Shown here: positions 23,297 through 35,988 of the stretch, piece after piece
Numbering within the stretch: position 1 is the first letter of the stretch
Layout: the number at the start of each line of letters is the position of its first letter
NCBI GenBank assembly: GCA_018350325.1
Contig: JAEVLN010000050.1
Span: 186,001 to 250,000 of the forward strand
DNA from: Globodera rostochiensis
Lineage: Eukaryota; Nematoda; Chromadorea; Rhabditida; Heteroderidae
Length of the DNA: 64,000 bases
Direction: 5' to 3'
The notes under the pieces: generated by a model
Told to the model about the DNA's origin: nothing
Database searches by the model: none
Seen by the model: only the letters and a program-made list of their open reading frames with translations
Made by a program: the position numbers and the translations under genes

Positions 23297-24410
23297 ATCA
23301 CAACTTTGATAATAGGTATACCTAATTTTTGGCGCTTATATCTTTTCTAAAATTGTATTTGAAAACAAACAAATAACTCAGACGGCACAAAATTACCCAT
23401 TAAATTACCGCGCACATAAAAATGGCTTTCATTTGATTTCAAAATGATTTTTATTGCTGTTGCGAAACAACATTTGTCACATTTTATGTGCATAAAATGT
23501 GCATTTTCTTCCCATTCTTTCTTTGGGGACGTCGTCATCATTTTGTGGCTTTGGGGGGAGGGGGGGGGGGGGGAAAGCAAAAAAAATGCATTAATTTTTT
23601 TGTTCACTTTTCTTTTCATCGCCGCCCATTCAATTCACCAAATCCACCCGAAGAAATTGGATGAATGAATATGAATTGAATGGACACGACGACGACGACG
23701 CACAAATTTATTATTATTATTATTATTAAAGTGCTTTTTTTTGTTGGGTTGGCCAATTTTATATTTATTGGCAAAAAAAAATGTGCCAAAATTACCACCG
23801 GTGTGTGATAAATGCGTGAACATTGTGCTCAATAAAAATCAATTTTTTTGCTATTAAATTTCGATTTTTTTTCCTTTTTTTTCAAAACTAAAAATTATTT
23901 GGAGCATTAAAATGCTTTAAAATCATTTTTTGTTCGCCATTAAAATCTAAACAATTGTCCCAAAAATTTGAAGCTAAAATTAATTATTTTTTAATGATTT
24001 TTTTGTTTTAAATTCTCAATATTTATTCTTATAAAATATTTTCGGGTGCATTTAAATCTTAAAGACTTTTTAAATTAATTTTTTTTCATTTTCTTTTGAC
24101 AAAAATTAAGTAAAATTACCCAATTTTGAATTTTATTCCATTTTCTTAATGCTTGAAAAATTCATGAAAATCATTTGAATATTTGGTAACATAGCCCCCC
24201 CCCCCCCCCTCTATAATTATATCAATCGAAGCGCAATTTTATTTTTGCATATTTTTCCCATTAATTTCCCCCGCGGGGAGTCAGTCAGAGAGCACAAAAC
24301 CCAATCAATTTGCTCACTCTTTTCCCTACACACACACAAACATAATACCTTATGTTTGTGGAGTTGCTCATTTGCATATTTCATTCAGTTTCCTTCCCTT
24401 TTTGATGTTA
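23297..24410. other. gene-free AT-rich stretch
   Basis: Includes poly-G (23,560-23,572), an (att)n run (23,709-23,728) and poly-C (24,196-24,209). No credible gene. Confidence 0.4.
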
Positions 24411-25046
24411 CTCACTCCGTCCGCCCCACCCCCCTCCCCCTCCGGCGCCCTTTTGAGGTACAAATTTCAAAAACTTTAAAATTTTGGGCTCAAAAACTTC
24501 AAAACTCACTCCGTCCGCCCCCCCCCCCCAACCCCTCCGGCGTCCTTTTGAGGTACAAATTTCAAAAACTTTAAAATTTTGGGCTCAAAAACTTCAAAAC
24601 TCACTCCGTCCGCCCCCCCCAACCCCTCCGGCGCCCTTTTGAGGTACAAATTTCAAAACTCCAAAATTTTGGGCTCAAAAACTTCAAAACTCACTCCGTC
24701 CGCCCCCCCCCAACCCCTCCGGCGCTCTTTTGAGGTACAAATTTCAAAAACTTTAAAATTTTGGGCTCAAAAACTTCAAAACTCACTCCGTCCGCCCCCA
24801 ACCCCTCCGGCGCTCTTTTGAGGTACAAATTTCAAAACTCCAAATTTTGGGCTCAAAAACTTCAAAACTCACTCCGTCCGCCCCCAACCCCTCCGGCGCT
24901 CTTTTGAGGTACAAATTTCAAAACTCCAAATTTTGGGCTCAAAAACTTCAAAACTCACTCCGTCCGCCCCCCACACCCTCCGGCGCCCTTTTGAGGTACA
25001 AATTTCAAAACTCCAAAATTTTGGGCTCAAAAACTTCCAAAACTTA
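24411..25046. repeat. 86-95 bp tandem repeat, about 7 copies
   Basis: Each copy holds ctcactccgtccgccccc, a variable C tract, acccctccggcgcccttttg, aggtacaaatttcaaaa and ttttgggctcaaaaacttca. Unit length varies with the C tract and with an actttaaa/ctccaaa alternative. Confidence 0.95.
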
Positions 25047-26575
25047 TATATTTTTTCAATACTACCATCACATATCCAATGTACCGCTTGTGCTTCTGCT
25101 TGGTAGGATTTGGTAAATGATTCATTTTTTAGTTAGCATATTAACAAATTGTTTAGGCTTGCCCGTTAGCCCAGGTGATCTTTCCAAAATCACCTGGTCC
25201 GGTCCGGTCGATTTCTATTAAAAATGCGCAAATTCGTTTTTTTAACAGAATGCACAATCAGAAAAGCGAATACAAAAAAAAAACAGCGAATTTTAACCAA
25301 AATAAAAAACTAAATTCCATTTTGAGAAATTCCTTAAAATGATACTAACTAATTGCCTACCTAATTGCCCGCCTCATTAGAGGGGGGAGAAGCATCTCTG
25401 CCAACTTTGTTTTTCACCTTTTCGCTAAAATGGGGGTCATTATTAAATGGAGGGGGGGACTCAAATTAAGCGGCGGGAGTTGGGGGGTCCATTACAGGAA
25501 ATTACGGTATTTTCTCACACCCATCAATTCATAATAATATTTCCATCCCCTGCGGGGAAACAAAAACAAAATCAATTTCATTTCGTCACTATTTAATTAT
25601 ACACGACGCCCATTCGCACACAATGCCTTATGAGTTTCTTGCTCAATTTACATATACTAATGGTTGCCATATTCTATTTATGGCATTCATTATTATTTTA
25701 TTAGTATGGCAAAATGCCATACAAAAATTTTTGAATGGTTTTTTTCGCACAAATGCCTAATAAATTGGTTTTAATTTTTAAATTTGAATGCATACCATTT
25801 TTGAAAGTTCGAGAGTCTCGAGACTGATATTTACGATCATGAGAGGCTGGGCCGGTTCAGTCCAAGAGGCCCGCGCCCAAATTTGCCCATGTTTTTCCCC
25901 TGGAAAAGCTGCTCTCCTTCCCAGCGCATCGTTTTGCTCACGCCAGACTGATCAAAAATGATCACAGATTGCTGTTCTGATCCAGTTGAGACTGACTGGT
26001 TATCAGGATTAGATCAGACCGGACCATTCCATTGAGTCAGCCATTCAGACCAGGAACTGATCACTCTCTGTGAACATCTTGATCAGCTATTTATGACTGA
26101 TCAAAAATGTCTAAATGCTGATCGGCTCCCAAATAACTGGTAGGGTCAACTCACAAGATTGGATCAATCAGACCAGAAGCCGTTCGGTTGAGTCAAGTTT
26201 CTATCGATCGGACATTTAAAGAACACGCAAAAGCATTGTCTATTTTAATCAAAATATAATTGATCATTTTCAACATAAAGCATATGAAAATGTGAAAAGA
26301 TGAACAGTCCGGGACACCAGTTGCGCATACTACCACTATAATCCCCCCCCCCCCCCTCCAACCACCGACCCAATTAAATGATGATTAAAGTCACTAATTG
26401 ACGACGCCGTTCATTGCCTCCCCCAAAATTTTCCAGATCACCAATAAACACAATTTCTTTCTTCTTCACCGCCATTTTCTGATCAGCCGCTGCTGAAGCG
26501 CCGCAAATTGCTCCCCTCCCCCCGCCTCCTCTGCCGTGTCAATTCTCGCCATCTTCCTCTGATCACATCATTTTC
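25047..26575. other. gene-free stretch, GATCA-rich in its second half
   Basis: From about 25,930 to 26,290 the words tgatca and gaccagactg recur irregularly, like an old decayed repeat. The stretch directly before 26,576 would be the upstream region of the candidate first exon of the zinc-finger gene. Confidence 0.4.
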
Positions 26576-26856
26576 ATGGAGACGCGCTCTTCGGCAGCTG
26601 AAGATGATCAAAAGCAGCAGCAGCAGCCTCCTCCCGATCACCCTTCGTCAATGCTGCTGCTTCCGATCAACGGCGCGGATCACATCAATCAACAACAGCA
26701 GCAGCAACAGCAACAACAATCATCATCAACAACAACAACAACAACAACAGCAATGACACTATCGTCGTCGATGCTGCTCGTCGCCTCGGGCGCTGAACAA
26801 CGGGCACAGACCACGGCAACAATGGCCATCAGTGAGGAGGACGGCACGCCAAATTG
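26576..26856 (+). CDS. candidate first exon of the polyQ zinc-finger gene
   Basis: An ATG opens a frame starting METRSSAAEDDQKQQQQPPP, followed by a run of ten glutamines, Ser/Thr runs and a C-terminal ISEEDGTPNW. A GT at 26,857 leaves a codon with two bases, exactly what the first exon at 35,989 (one leading base) requires. Joining them gives GTPN-C-TDVEMM with no stop, and the total length of all 27 exons is then a multiple of three (2060 codons plus stop). Composition matches the large gene. The join would need a 9.1-kb intron. Alternatives are a separate small gene or a chance triplet-repeat ORF. Confidence 0.45.
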
Positions 26857-29424
26857 GTATCGAATTTCATTGCCTCGGGGGCTGATGCGTTGTTGAGGAA
26901 GGGGGGGGGGTGCAAATGGGGGCAACACAACACCTAGCATCCCCAGAAAATGGGGAAATTCAACTTTTCGATTTTTTACATCAATTTTTTAAATTTTTTG
27001 ATTAAAAATTAATGATTTTTAAGACTTTTAACACTTTAATGTTCGTGCCTTATACACATATGTATTCAAGTTTCGAATTTGTTCATTATCCAAATTAAAA
27101 TTTGTATATAATTTAATGTTTTTTCTTCAAAAAATTTTTCGAGCCGCCGATCAACAAAAATTTCGAGTTTTTTTTTTGTTGAGGAGTCAGGCAGCACGTT
27201 CCAACTCTCAAGTTTAAAAAATTGGGCTCATATGGTACATACAGTAGTATAGTAGGTTATTTGTTGGTACAGTAAGATTTTTAATATCGATTGAAAATGC
27301 ATAATCGAAAATTGAAATCATTTTCATTCATCTCAAAATGCATTATGCGCGCACAACCCAATCCATCAACCGCGTCCATTGTCCCCAAAATTGCATTCCC
27401 CCGCCTCCAAACAATGGACGCCGAGGACGACGGGACGACGACCCATTCATAAATAAATTTTCAAAAAAAAATTTCGCATTTTTAAGGGTTTATTTAATTT
27501 AATTTATTTTATTTCCTTTTTTTTCATTCAAAAAAGAGAGCAATTTTTTGGACTGCTAAAAATAATTGAATTTCATTTGAATAAACACATTTTTTTGGGG
27601 GGGGGGGTGTTTAGCCGTGCAAAATGAAAGATTAAAATGGGGCTTATTTTGAATGCATTTTAATGCGCAAAATTTGTCCAATTTTACAGCCAGCCTCTGT
27701 CTCATTAATCATAAATAAATTGTTCCCAACAATTGGGCAATTTAAATGTTTATTTTTTAACCCTTTTTTAATAGCTGCAAATTATTTTTTATAAATTAAA
27801 TAATATGCTTAAAATATTCACAAAAGATGCAAAAATTAAAATATATTTAAAAAAACAACAAATTTTTAGCATTTAAGGCTTCAATTTTTCGTTTTCTTAA
27901 CAATTTCGTTAAAATCTTCAAAAACAATTTTTGTCTAAAAACTTCAAAAATACCCACCAACTTAGGTACGCCTGCGCTCAGGTAGAACACATTAAATCCG
28001 TATATTTACACGCTAAAAAAATTCCTGATTTTTCAATTGCTAATTTTGATTTTTGGGTTTTGTCAATGGTCACCCTGAGATTACCCCCCCCCCCCCCGGC
28101 GTTTTCAGAATAATTTTTTACAACAACAAAAAATGTGCCCATTTATTGCGTTGAACGGGGGAGGGGGGGGGGGGGGAGCCAACGCCAATGGAAGGAAAGA
28201 TTATAAATCTATTTTAAAAAAGGTTTAAAAATAGGGGGAGGTTTTATTCACTTCCATCCCGCGCTTTTTAAATGCGCAATCCGTCAAAAATTTGACAATT
28301 TGCACATAACGCCGTCGGCGATGTCCTCCTCCCGTCCGTCGAATGAACGGCGGACGGTCCCCCCCCCCAATTCATTTATTTAATCATTCATCATTTATCT
28401 AACCTATAGCCTAACCCATCCATTTTCTTCCTATACAACTCGCTGCTGCTGCTTTTTTCCCACGCGACAACAAAAAAAATCGATAAACATTCGTTTCTTC
28501 CCCCGAGGGGGCATAATAATAAAATGCTTCTTCACCGCCGCCCCCCCCCCCTTTTGTTGACTGCTGACGCGACTCCTTTATGTATTATGTATATGTACAA
28601 CATACTGGTGATGGTGGCACAGGCACAGCAGCAATCCGTCCGTTGCTGCTGTTTTCTCTATTTTTGGCATTTGCCAGATTTGCATAATTGCGTCCAAATT
28701 GCCACCGCGCAGAGAATGGGCGGGGCGAGGGGGGGGGGGAATTTGTGCGCCCGCTGTGTCGATTTTTTTTTGCCGGGAATTGGCACCGGTGGCCGCCGGA
28801 ATTGTGCTAATTCCAAGACTTGGAAGGCCCCCCCCCCGAGAATGAGACCATCTGGCCATAACTTTTTTACGTTTTAACCAATCGCTTACAAATTAGTCTT
28901 TGCTTGTTCATAGTTTCTCTTGATTACAACATATAAGCGGTTGAATTGGCATTTGACGTTTGGCCAAGTTGCCGAGGCTTTTGCGCCCAAGATTTTAGGT
29001 CAAGACTGAAGTTTTTGCCCAACCTTGAGGCAAAGCTCTCGAAATTTTTGGCCAGACTTTGAGTCAAATCCAAAGTTTTTGGGCATCAAAACTTTGCGTT
29101 TATACAAAATGGGCACAGTATAACAATTAATTCATTCATTTATTCTTGTCTTTGTCCCCCTCCCCCCCCCCCATTTTTTTGTTTTGTTTTACATTTTTGG
29201 CACGCATTCATTCCAATTCCAATTACATTTGGCGACTCTCTACTTTACGAAAACGGACGGGCGAATGTGCAAAATGAGTGATGAAGTTAAGTTAAGGGGC
29301 TCTTAATTTTCTTGGCCAACCCCTTTAAGCGAAAAGTGTCGGGGGGAGGCCAATGAATTGAATGAATGTTTTTGTTTTGTTGAAGGGTTTTGGGGGGGGG
29401 GGGGGAATTTCCCCCATTTTCTTA
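26857..29424. other. gene-free stretch (inside the inferred giant intron)
   Basis: AT-rich with scattered poly-C/poly-G runs of 8-15 bp (for example 27,597-27,608, 28,084-28,097 and 28,160-28,176). The ORF at 28,524-28,877 has no conserved feature and depends on C and G tracts. Confidence 0.4.
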
Positions 29425-29690
29425 CTCCCCCCCCCCGTCCCCGTCCCCGTCCCCGTGGGGGAATTTTCCCCATTTTCTTACTCCCCCCCCGTCCTCGTCC
29501 CCCCCCCCGTCCCCGTCCCCGTGGGGGAATTTTCCCCATTTTCTTACTCCCCCCCCCGTCCCCGTCCTCCCCGTCCCCGTGGGGGAATTTCCTCCATTTT
29601 TTTACTCCCCCCCCGTCCCCGTCCCCCCCGTCCCCGTCCCCGTCCCCCCCCGTCCCCCCGTCCCCGTCCCCGTCCCCCCCCCCGTCCATC
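29390..29690. repeat. CCCCGT-rich repeat
   Basis: Runs of ccccgtccccgt alternate with tgggggaattttccccattt and tcttactccccccc, about four times. The minus strand is rich in GGGG blocks and could form G-quadruplexes. Pro-Arg and Gly-Asp ORFs here are artefacts. Confidence 0.9.
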
Positions 29691-29887
29691 GGTCGGTGGT
29701 GACATCCAACCATCGTAAAATATTGCATTTTTGCCTGCTTCTGCTGCTGCCTCTGCTGATTGAATTTATACTTTTTTTTGTTTCATAATATTTATTTGTT
29801 TTCTCTATATTTATTATTTTATAAAGTATTTTAATTTGCATTAGTTAAATTGTTGAGGAGTCAGATTGGTTGGTTTAAAAATATTTT

Positions 29888-30255
29888 AAACACTTTTAGT
29901 TCTAATTAATGGGGATTTGATTTACTGAAAACTAAACTAATACCGTCCATTTCAAAAAATTAAATTGAATTTTTATTTTCTTTGATTGTTAAACACTTTT
30001 AGTTCTAATTGATGGGGATTTGATTTACTGAAAACTAAACTAATACCGTCCATTTCAAAAAATTAAATTGAATTTTTATTTTCTTTGATTGTTAAACACT
30101 TTTAGTTCTAATTAATGGGGATTTGATTTACTGAAAACTAAACTAATACCGTCCATTTCAAAAAATTAAATTGAATTTTTATTTTCTTTGATTGTTAAAC
30201 ACTTTTAGTTCTAATTGATGGGGATTTGATTTACTGAAACACTAAACTAATAGCG
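29888..30255. repeat. about 103-bp tandem repeat, 3.5 copies
   Basis: Copies beginning aaacacttttagttctaatt recur at about 29,888, 29,991, 30,094 and 30,197 and are nearly identical, with attaatgg/attgatgg alternating. Confidence 0.95.
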
Positions 30256-31409
30256 TCCATTTTAAATGGAATTAAAAAAGCGTTTTTTTCATTTTTCCCA
30301 ATCCATCGGACGGACACCTGCCAGGGCTGGGGCCACGCGGTCCGAACTTGGCTCTCTTTTTATCATCTGCTGTCTGCCAATTTAATTAATTTTTTATTTT
30401 TTTGTGCGTATTTAATGTCATTTTAATCATTTCTTATAATAAGTTTTTCTTGCATTTATCTGTTTCTTAGCCAATGTAATTAATTTCAGTTTTTAAATAT
30501 TTTTTATTAAATAAAGGCACTATTTTTTTAATAGAGATCGGATCGATTAATCTCGACGAGAATTTTTTGAGATTCTCGAACGAAATCTCGACCGGTCCTC
30601 ATGTCCGAACTCTGTTTTTTAATGCTACAAATTTAGATTTTACTTTTAAAATTTTTTATTTAATAGGGGGCTAAGCTTAAAAATTATAATTTATTTAAAT
30701 TCTTTTTTAATAATTTCCTTTTGATTGCTTTTTGTTTTAAAGAATTAAAATTTGCTCATTCCTTCCTCACCCCCCGCTAATTATTTTATCCTTTTTTAAA
30801 ACATTTATTTTACTATTAAATATTTTTGAATAAAAATTAATGCCGAGGTCCCCGTCCGTCCCCAGTGAATCGGTTAGATTTTCTTGGAAAAAATTATTTT
30901 AATTTTGGATTAAAAAATGTACAAAAATAATAAATCCTTCCATCATTTGTGCCCCGCCCGTCCATTTATTTGCAATTCATTCGCCATAAATTGCACATTT
31001 TCTTTATTCCCTCCCGGGCAAAAATGCATTTTTTATTATCAATTTCTTAAAATAAAATAATAAAAATAAAAATTTGTTCGAGTCTCGTCGACGGAGGCCA
31101 ACATAAAATGTGATGAACATTTTTAACATTTTTTTGTGCAGCTCCAATTAAATTGGTCATAAAATTTGCGCCTTTATTCTGATCGATTTTGCTTGCTTTG
31201 TTTGTCCTTTCTCCCCCTTTTGCATTCATTCAATTCATTCTTCGCCATTAACAATTAAATCTTAAGCACTTTGTTTTGACTTTTTTTCGTTTCACATTTT
31301 ATGAAGCTAATTGCCGTTATCGATTTTTAGCGCCATCAATCTTTAAATATATTTTAAATGTTCAAAGATTTTTTATTGCGAAATTGGGATAAATGATCGT
31401 CGAAATCTC
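30256..31409. other. gene-free AT-rich stretch
   Basis: Holds another ctcgacgag-rich fragment (30,533-30,616) ending gtccgaactctg, a likely truncated inverted-repeat element. Nothing else stands out. Confidence 0.4.
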
Positions 31410-31695
31410 TGCTTTTTAGATCGGAATCCCTGATTCTTAGATCGAAAATCCCCGATTTCTTAGATCGGAATCCCTGATTTTCAGATCGGAATCCCTGATT
31501 CTTAGATCGAAAATCCCCGATTTCTTAGATCGGAATCCCTGATTTTCAGATCGGAATCCCTGATTTTCAGATCGGAATCCCTGATTCTTCGATCGAAAAT
31601 CCCCGATTTCTTAGATCGGAATCCCTGATTTTTAGATCGGAATCTCTTCTTAGATCGGAAATCCCTGATTTCTTAGATCGAATCCCTGATTTTTG
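31410..31695. repeat. tandem repeat, GATCGGAATCCCTGATT type
   Basis: Repeats of agatcggaatccctgatttt alternate with agatcgaaaatccccgattt, in periods of about 20 and 22 bp. Confidence 0.95.
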
Positions 31696-33044
31696 TTTTA
31701 CCTAACGGGATCACGGCAATCAAATGTTCAACATTGCTGATTGACCATGTTTACTACCGATTTACCGGGGTGTCGAAAATCATAGGGGTCAAAATATGCC
31801 GGGATAACTAATTTGTTCATCTTCATGTTGCATAAAAGATGATTGAACATCATTATTATTCAAATTGCCCCCCCCCCCAAATTCATTCACCCCCCCCCCC
31901 CTCCCCCCGTCTACTTTTTTTTCAAAAAAAAAGCCGTGACGGAGGCGGCGGTGGTGACGCGGACGGCACACATTCATTTTGCCCCCCCCCCTTTCTGCTG
32001 CTGTTGTTGCTGTGCTGTCTTCGCGTTGATGCCGCTGCTGCTGCTGGTGGGGCGGCAGGGCAAAAGCCATTAGTTTTTTGTATTAATAATGATTTTAATT
32101 CCTCACAATTCAATCATTCATTCATTCATTCATTCATTCATTTTGTCCTCCGTTCACCTTTTTAAACATTTAACACGCACACAAAACGAACGCCCCGCCG
32201 TCGCGGTGTCTCTTTTTTTTTTGTTGCTGTTTCTGTCTGTCTCCGTAATGTTTTTACAGGCCCAACAAATAATTGTAAAAGCCATGTCCGTCTCTCCCCC
32301 TCCCCGCCGCTAATTTGTATAAATAAAACAAAACAAAATATATACACTTTTGAGTGAATGGAATGGGGGAAAAGATTACTACTATTAGGTACCCCCTCCC
32401 CCCTACCCCTACTTTATTTTAAAAATGATCAAAATGGACAACGACGCCATTAAAAGAAAGATAAGGCTCGGGGCAGGCAGGCAGAGGCAAAAAGTGTTGA
32501 TGAAGATGATCATGGTGATGATAAGACGTGGGGGGGGGGGGAATTGGCTTGTTGTAATGTGTACACAATGAATGTGTTGTGCTGATGATGATTGGTTGGG
32601 CACCGACGTCGTCCGTCCCCTGGGGGGAAACCCCGTCGAGAAGGGGGGGGGGGGGGCGAACGGGGAAATTCTTGTTTTTCTAACAAATTTTCTTGGTAAC
32701 CTCCGCCTCCCCCACCCCTTGGCCCCCGACCTTTGCCTTCCTACATTCCTTCCACACCAGCAGCAGCAGTTTGCCCTCTTAAATTCTTGAAAAAAGTTTT
32801 TTTTTTTTGGGTTTTTTGTTTAAATGTCCGGGAAATTTTTTTGCCCCCATTTTGTCGGGGGGTTTTTCGTCCCCGCGAACACACCCCGTCAACGGGCTGC
32901 CAATCCAAATTAACACATAGGCACTGTCTGCGCTCCCATTGGCCACTTTTAAATTATTTAAAAACATTTTAATCTCAAATGGCCAGGTTAGTGCCACGTT
33001 TATAAGCAATCAGCTCAGCTACTATTGAACAATTTCGCAGGGCG
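31696..33044. other. gene-free stretch with homopolymer tracts
   Basis: Contains many C or G tracts, a (ttca)n run (32,113-32,141) and triplet-rich segments. ORFs in all frames overlap between 31,789 and 32,350. No splice-consistent gene found. Confidence 0.4.
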
Positions 33045-33545
33045 CTACGGCAAAGTGCCAACCCCGGCCTAAAATGGTCAAAGTGCCAACCCGGCATAAA
33101 ACGGTCAAAATGCCAACCAGAGGCCTAAAACGGTCAAAATGCCAACCAGAGGCCTAAAACGGTCAAAATGCCAACCAGAGGCCTAAAATGGTCAAAGTGC
33201 CAACCAGAGGCCTAAAACGGTCAAAATGCCAACCAGAGGCCTAAAATGGTCAAAGTGCCAACCCGGCATAAAACGGTCAAAGTGCCAACCAGAGGCCTAA
33301 AATGGTCAAAGTGCCAACCCGGCATAAAACGGTCAAAATGCCAACCAGAGGCCTAAAATGGTCAAAGTGCCAACCCGGCATAAACCGGTCAAAGTGCCAA
33401 CCCGGCCTAAAATGGTCAAAGTGCCAACCCGGCATAAAACGGTCAAAGTGCCAACCAGAGAAAGTCCAACCCGGCATAAAATGGTCAAAGTGCCAACCCG
33501 GCATAAAATGGTCAAAGTGCCAACCCGGCATAAAACGGTCTAAGT
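33045..33545. repeat. 28-29 bp satellite, GTCAAAGTGCCAACC type
   Basis: Two unit types intermix: aaacggtcaaaatgccaacc plus agaggcct, and aaatggtcaaagtgccaacc plus cggcat. Both carry a TGCCA word. One copy is truncated at 33,460. Confidence 0.96.
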
Positions 33546-35146
33546 GCCCTTGCTGGTTGGCATTTTGACGGGTTTGCATTTCGTCCTGACACTATTTCAC
33601 CGAATTCCATTCTTAATATTTATTCCCATTAGGACAAAACTTTGGTTTTGCGTTTTTCAAAATTTTTTGTTTGATGAGCTTAGAATCTAAAATTGAGTAG
33701 ATAATTTAATTTGTAATTAGTAAAAAGCATCGGCATTCACCGGGCACCTAAATTTAAAACCAGACAAAATTAACGGCCATATAAACAAACAAATAAAAAA
33801 AATTTGTTTTGAATTTTTATGCGCTTTTTGCGTTGGTTTGTTCAGGCGCATTTTCATTCTTTTGGCTCCGAAATTCAGATAATAAAATCAATTCTGTCCG
33901 TTTATTTAAGAATTTATTTTTTATTCCCTAGGGGCGTTTTTTAAATTATTTCAAAAAATACTTTTTAAATTCCTTAACCATTTTAAGTTTTTGTGTCTCA
34001 GTTTTTGAGGCTCCAAAAGCTTCCGGCTGTTCCGACATGTAAAAATTAGGTAGGTAATTAGATTTTTGAACCTTTTGTTATTTTGTATTTAAATTGTATT
34101 GATTATATCCGATTTGTGGCGTTGGCGTTGGCGTTTTGTTTCTTTGTTCCGAATTCAAATTTCCATAAAAACTAACATTGACGGCTCACAAATCTCCAAC
34201 CCTTTGTTCACATTTTGTGCCTTTTTTCTTCTACATATGTAACAAAATGTTTTGAATTTTTCGATTGATTTGCATTTTGTTGAAAACAAAAAGTAGAAAA
34301 TTGGGACTTTTTTTTGTAAAATGAACTTTCATTACAAATTTTAATCGAACTTTAATGAATTAAAATTATTGAAAACTCTGCCCATGCCTTTTAAATTTTA
34401 TCAATTGATTTTATTTGTTCTAAAAATACGGAATTTGTACATAATTTTGCAATATTTTAATCAAATTTCAAATTTGCCATTCAAAAGCAACCGGGTCTCC
34501 GGTTACTAGGCACAAAAATGGGATTGTCTAACAACTGTTTGCTCTAAGAGTGTCAAATTTTATGAATTTTCAATTTTTGTCAATAAATATTATTATTTTA
34601 AACAGCTGAAGCTAACAAATAAGCTCAGCTTGTGCCCCCCCCCCCCCGTATATTTTTTTGTTGCTCGGGGGGTCGCCGGCTTTCTGTCTGTCTGCGTTTG
34701 TTTGTTTATGTCCCCTCCGGCGCCTCTCCCAAATTTAAACTCATTCCAAAAATAAATATGCTTCTACTTACTTACTTTGTATGTACATATATTTATTGTA
34801 TTGTTTATTTATTATTTCAAGTGGCCCCTGGGGGGGGGGGGGGGGAGGGGGGCGTTGTGAAAGGCGCAGCATGAAGATGGAGCAGGAGCAGAACGATTGG
34901 CTGGAGATGGTGGATAGTTTTTGGGGGAGGGCGGGAAGAGGACCGGTTTTTTGTCCTTTTTAATGGATCATTCATTCGGTTGGGGGGGGGAATATTTGGG
35001 GGGATGTGAAAATGAACAAAAATGCTGTGTAAGAGGCGAAAAATCAATTTTTTTGCTTTAAAAATGCACACATCGCCATGTGTTGTTTTGTGCACACATT
35101 TTGATGACTTTTTGTTGTTTTTTTGGACGCCGCGGGCGATGCTTTT
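33546..35146. other. gene-free AT-rich stretch
   Basis: Poly-C at 34,637-34,647, poly-G at 34,830-34,850. No credible coding frame. Confidence 0.4.
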
Positions 35147-35362
35147 TGGATTTATTTTATTTTAATCACTTAAATTGATTTAATAATTTTGATGGCCTTT
35201 TTGGGTTTATTTTATTTTAATCACTTAAATTGATTTAATAATTTTGATGGCCTTTTTGGGTTTATTTTATTTTAATCACTTAAATTGGTTTAATAATTTT
35301 GGTGGGCTTTTTGGGTTTATTTTATTTTAATCACTTAAATTGATTTAATAATTTTGGTGGAA
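35147..35362. repeat. 55-bp tandem repeat, about 3.8 copies
   Basis: The unit includes tttattttattttaatcact, taaattgatttaataatttt and gatggcctttttggg. Copies are nearly identical. Confidence 0.95.
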
Positions 35363-35988
35363 GACAGCAAATTCAATTTATTTTTAAAATGAAAGTATTA
35401 ATTTATATTTAAATTGAATTTGCATGTGAATAATTTCCAATTATAAATAAGCATTTTTAATTAATAAATTTATTTTTCCCCCCAAAAATATGCCCAATTC
35501 CGACAATACCCAAAAGAAAAATTCATTGGTTTTTGGACCTAATTGGCCAAATTTGTGCGCACAAAGCAATAAAATACCCATAAAACGTCGAAAGCAATTT
35601 AGCAAAAGAAAGGACATTATTGGGCAAATGCGAAACTAATCGAATTAAATAAATTTTCTCCAAAAATTCAGCAGCAAAAACGAACACTTTTCGTTCCATT
35701 AATTTTTGTTTGTTGGGTTTTTAATTAATTGAATTAATAAAAATTTGAGCATTTTTCACATTTTGTTGAATTTGGACGGCGTTTCCGGTCCATAAAATAT
35801 AAAAATTGTTCGAACCCCGGGGGGCATGACAAGAATTATTGTCCCCAATTTTGTTCCAAAATGATTGTTTTTCAAAACCCTTTTTTAAATCGATTATAAT
35901 CATTCTTAGCAATTGTTTTTACAAATTGTTAAAATGTTTTTTCTCAAATTAGCTCAATTAAAAATAATGCTTTTTGTCCCTATTCCAG

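Noticed and set aside
24245..25116. ORFs of Lys/Ser/Pro repeats in the 90-bp array
   Set aside because: Units vary in length through C tracts, so the frame is not conserved between copies.
28524..28877. 117-codon ORF
   Set aside because: Depends on several C/G homopolymers, with an overlapping ORF on the other strand and no conserved motif.
29303..29788. Pro/Arg-rich and Gly/Asp-rich ORFs
   Set aside because: All frames are open because the DNA is a CCCCGT-type repeat; composition explains them.
33277..33579. Repeat proteins on both strands (HFDHFMPGW, KVPTRHK)
   Set aside because: Translations of a 28-29 bp satellite; both strands are equally open and the arrays lack gene signals.
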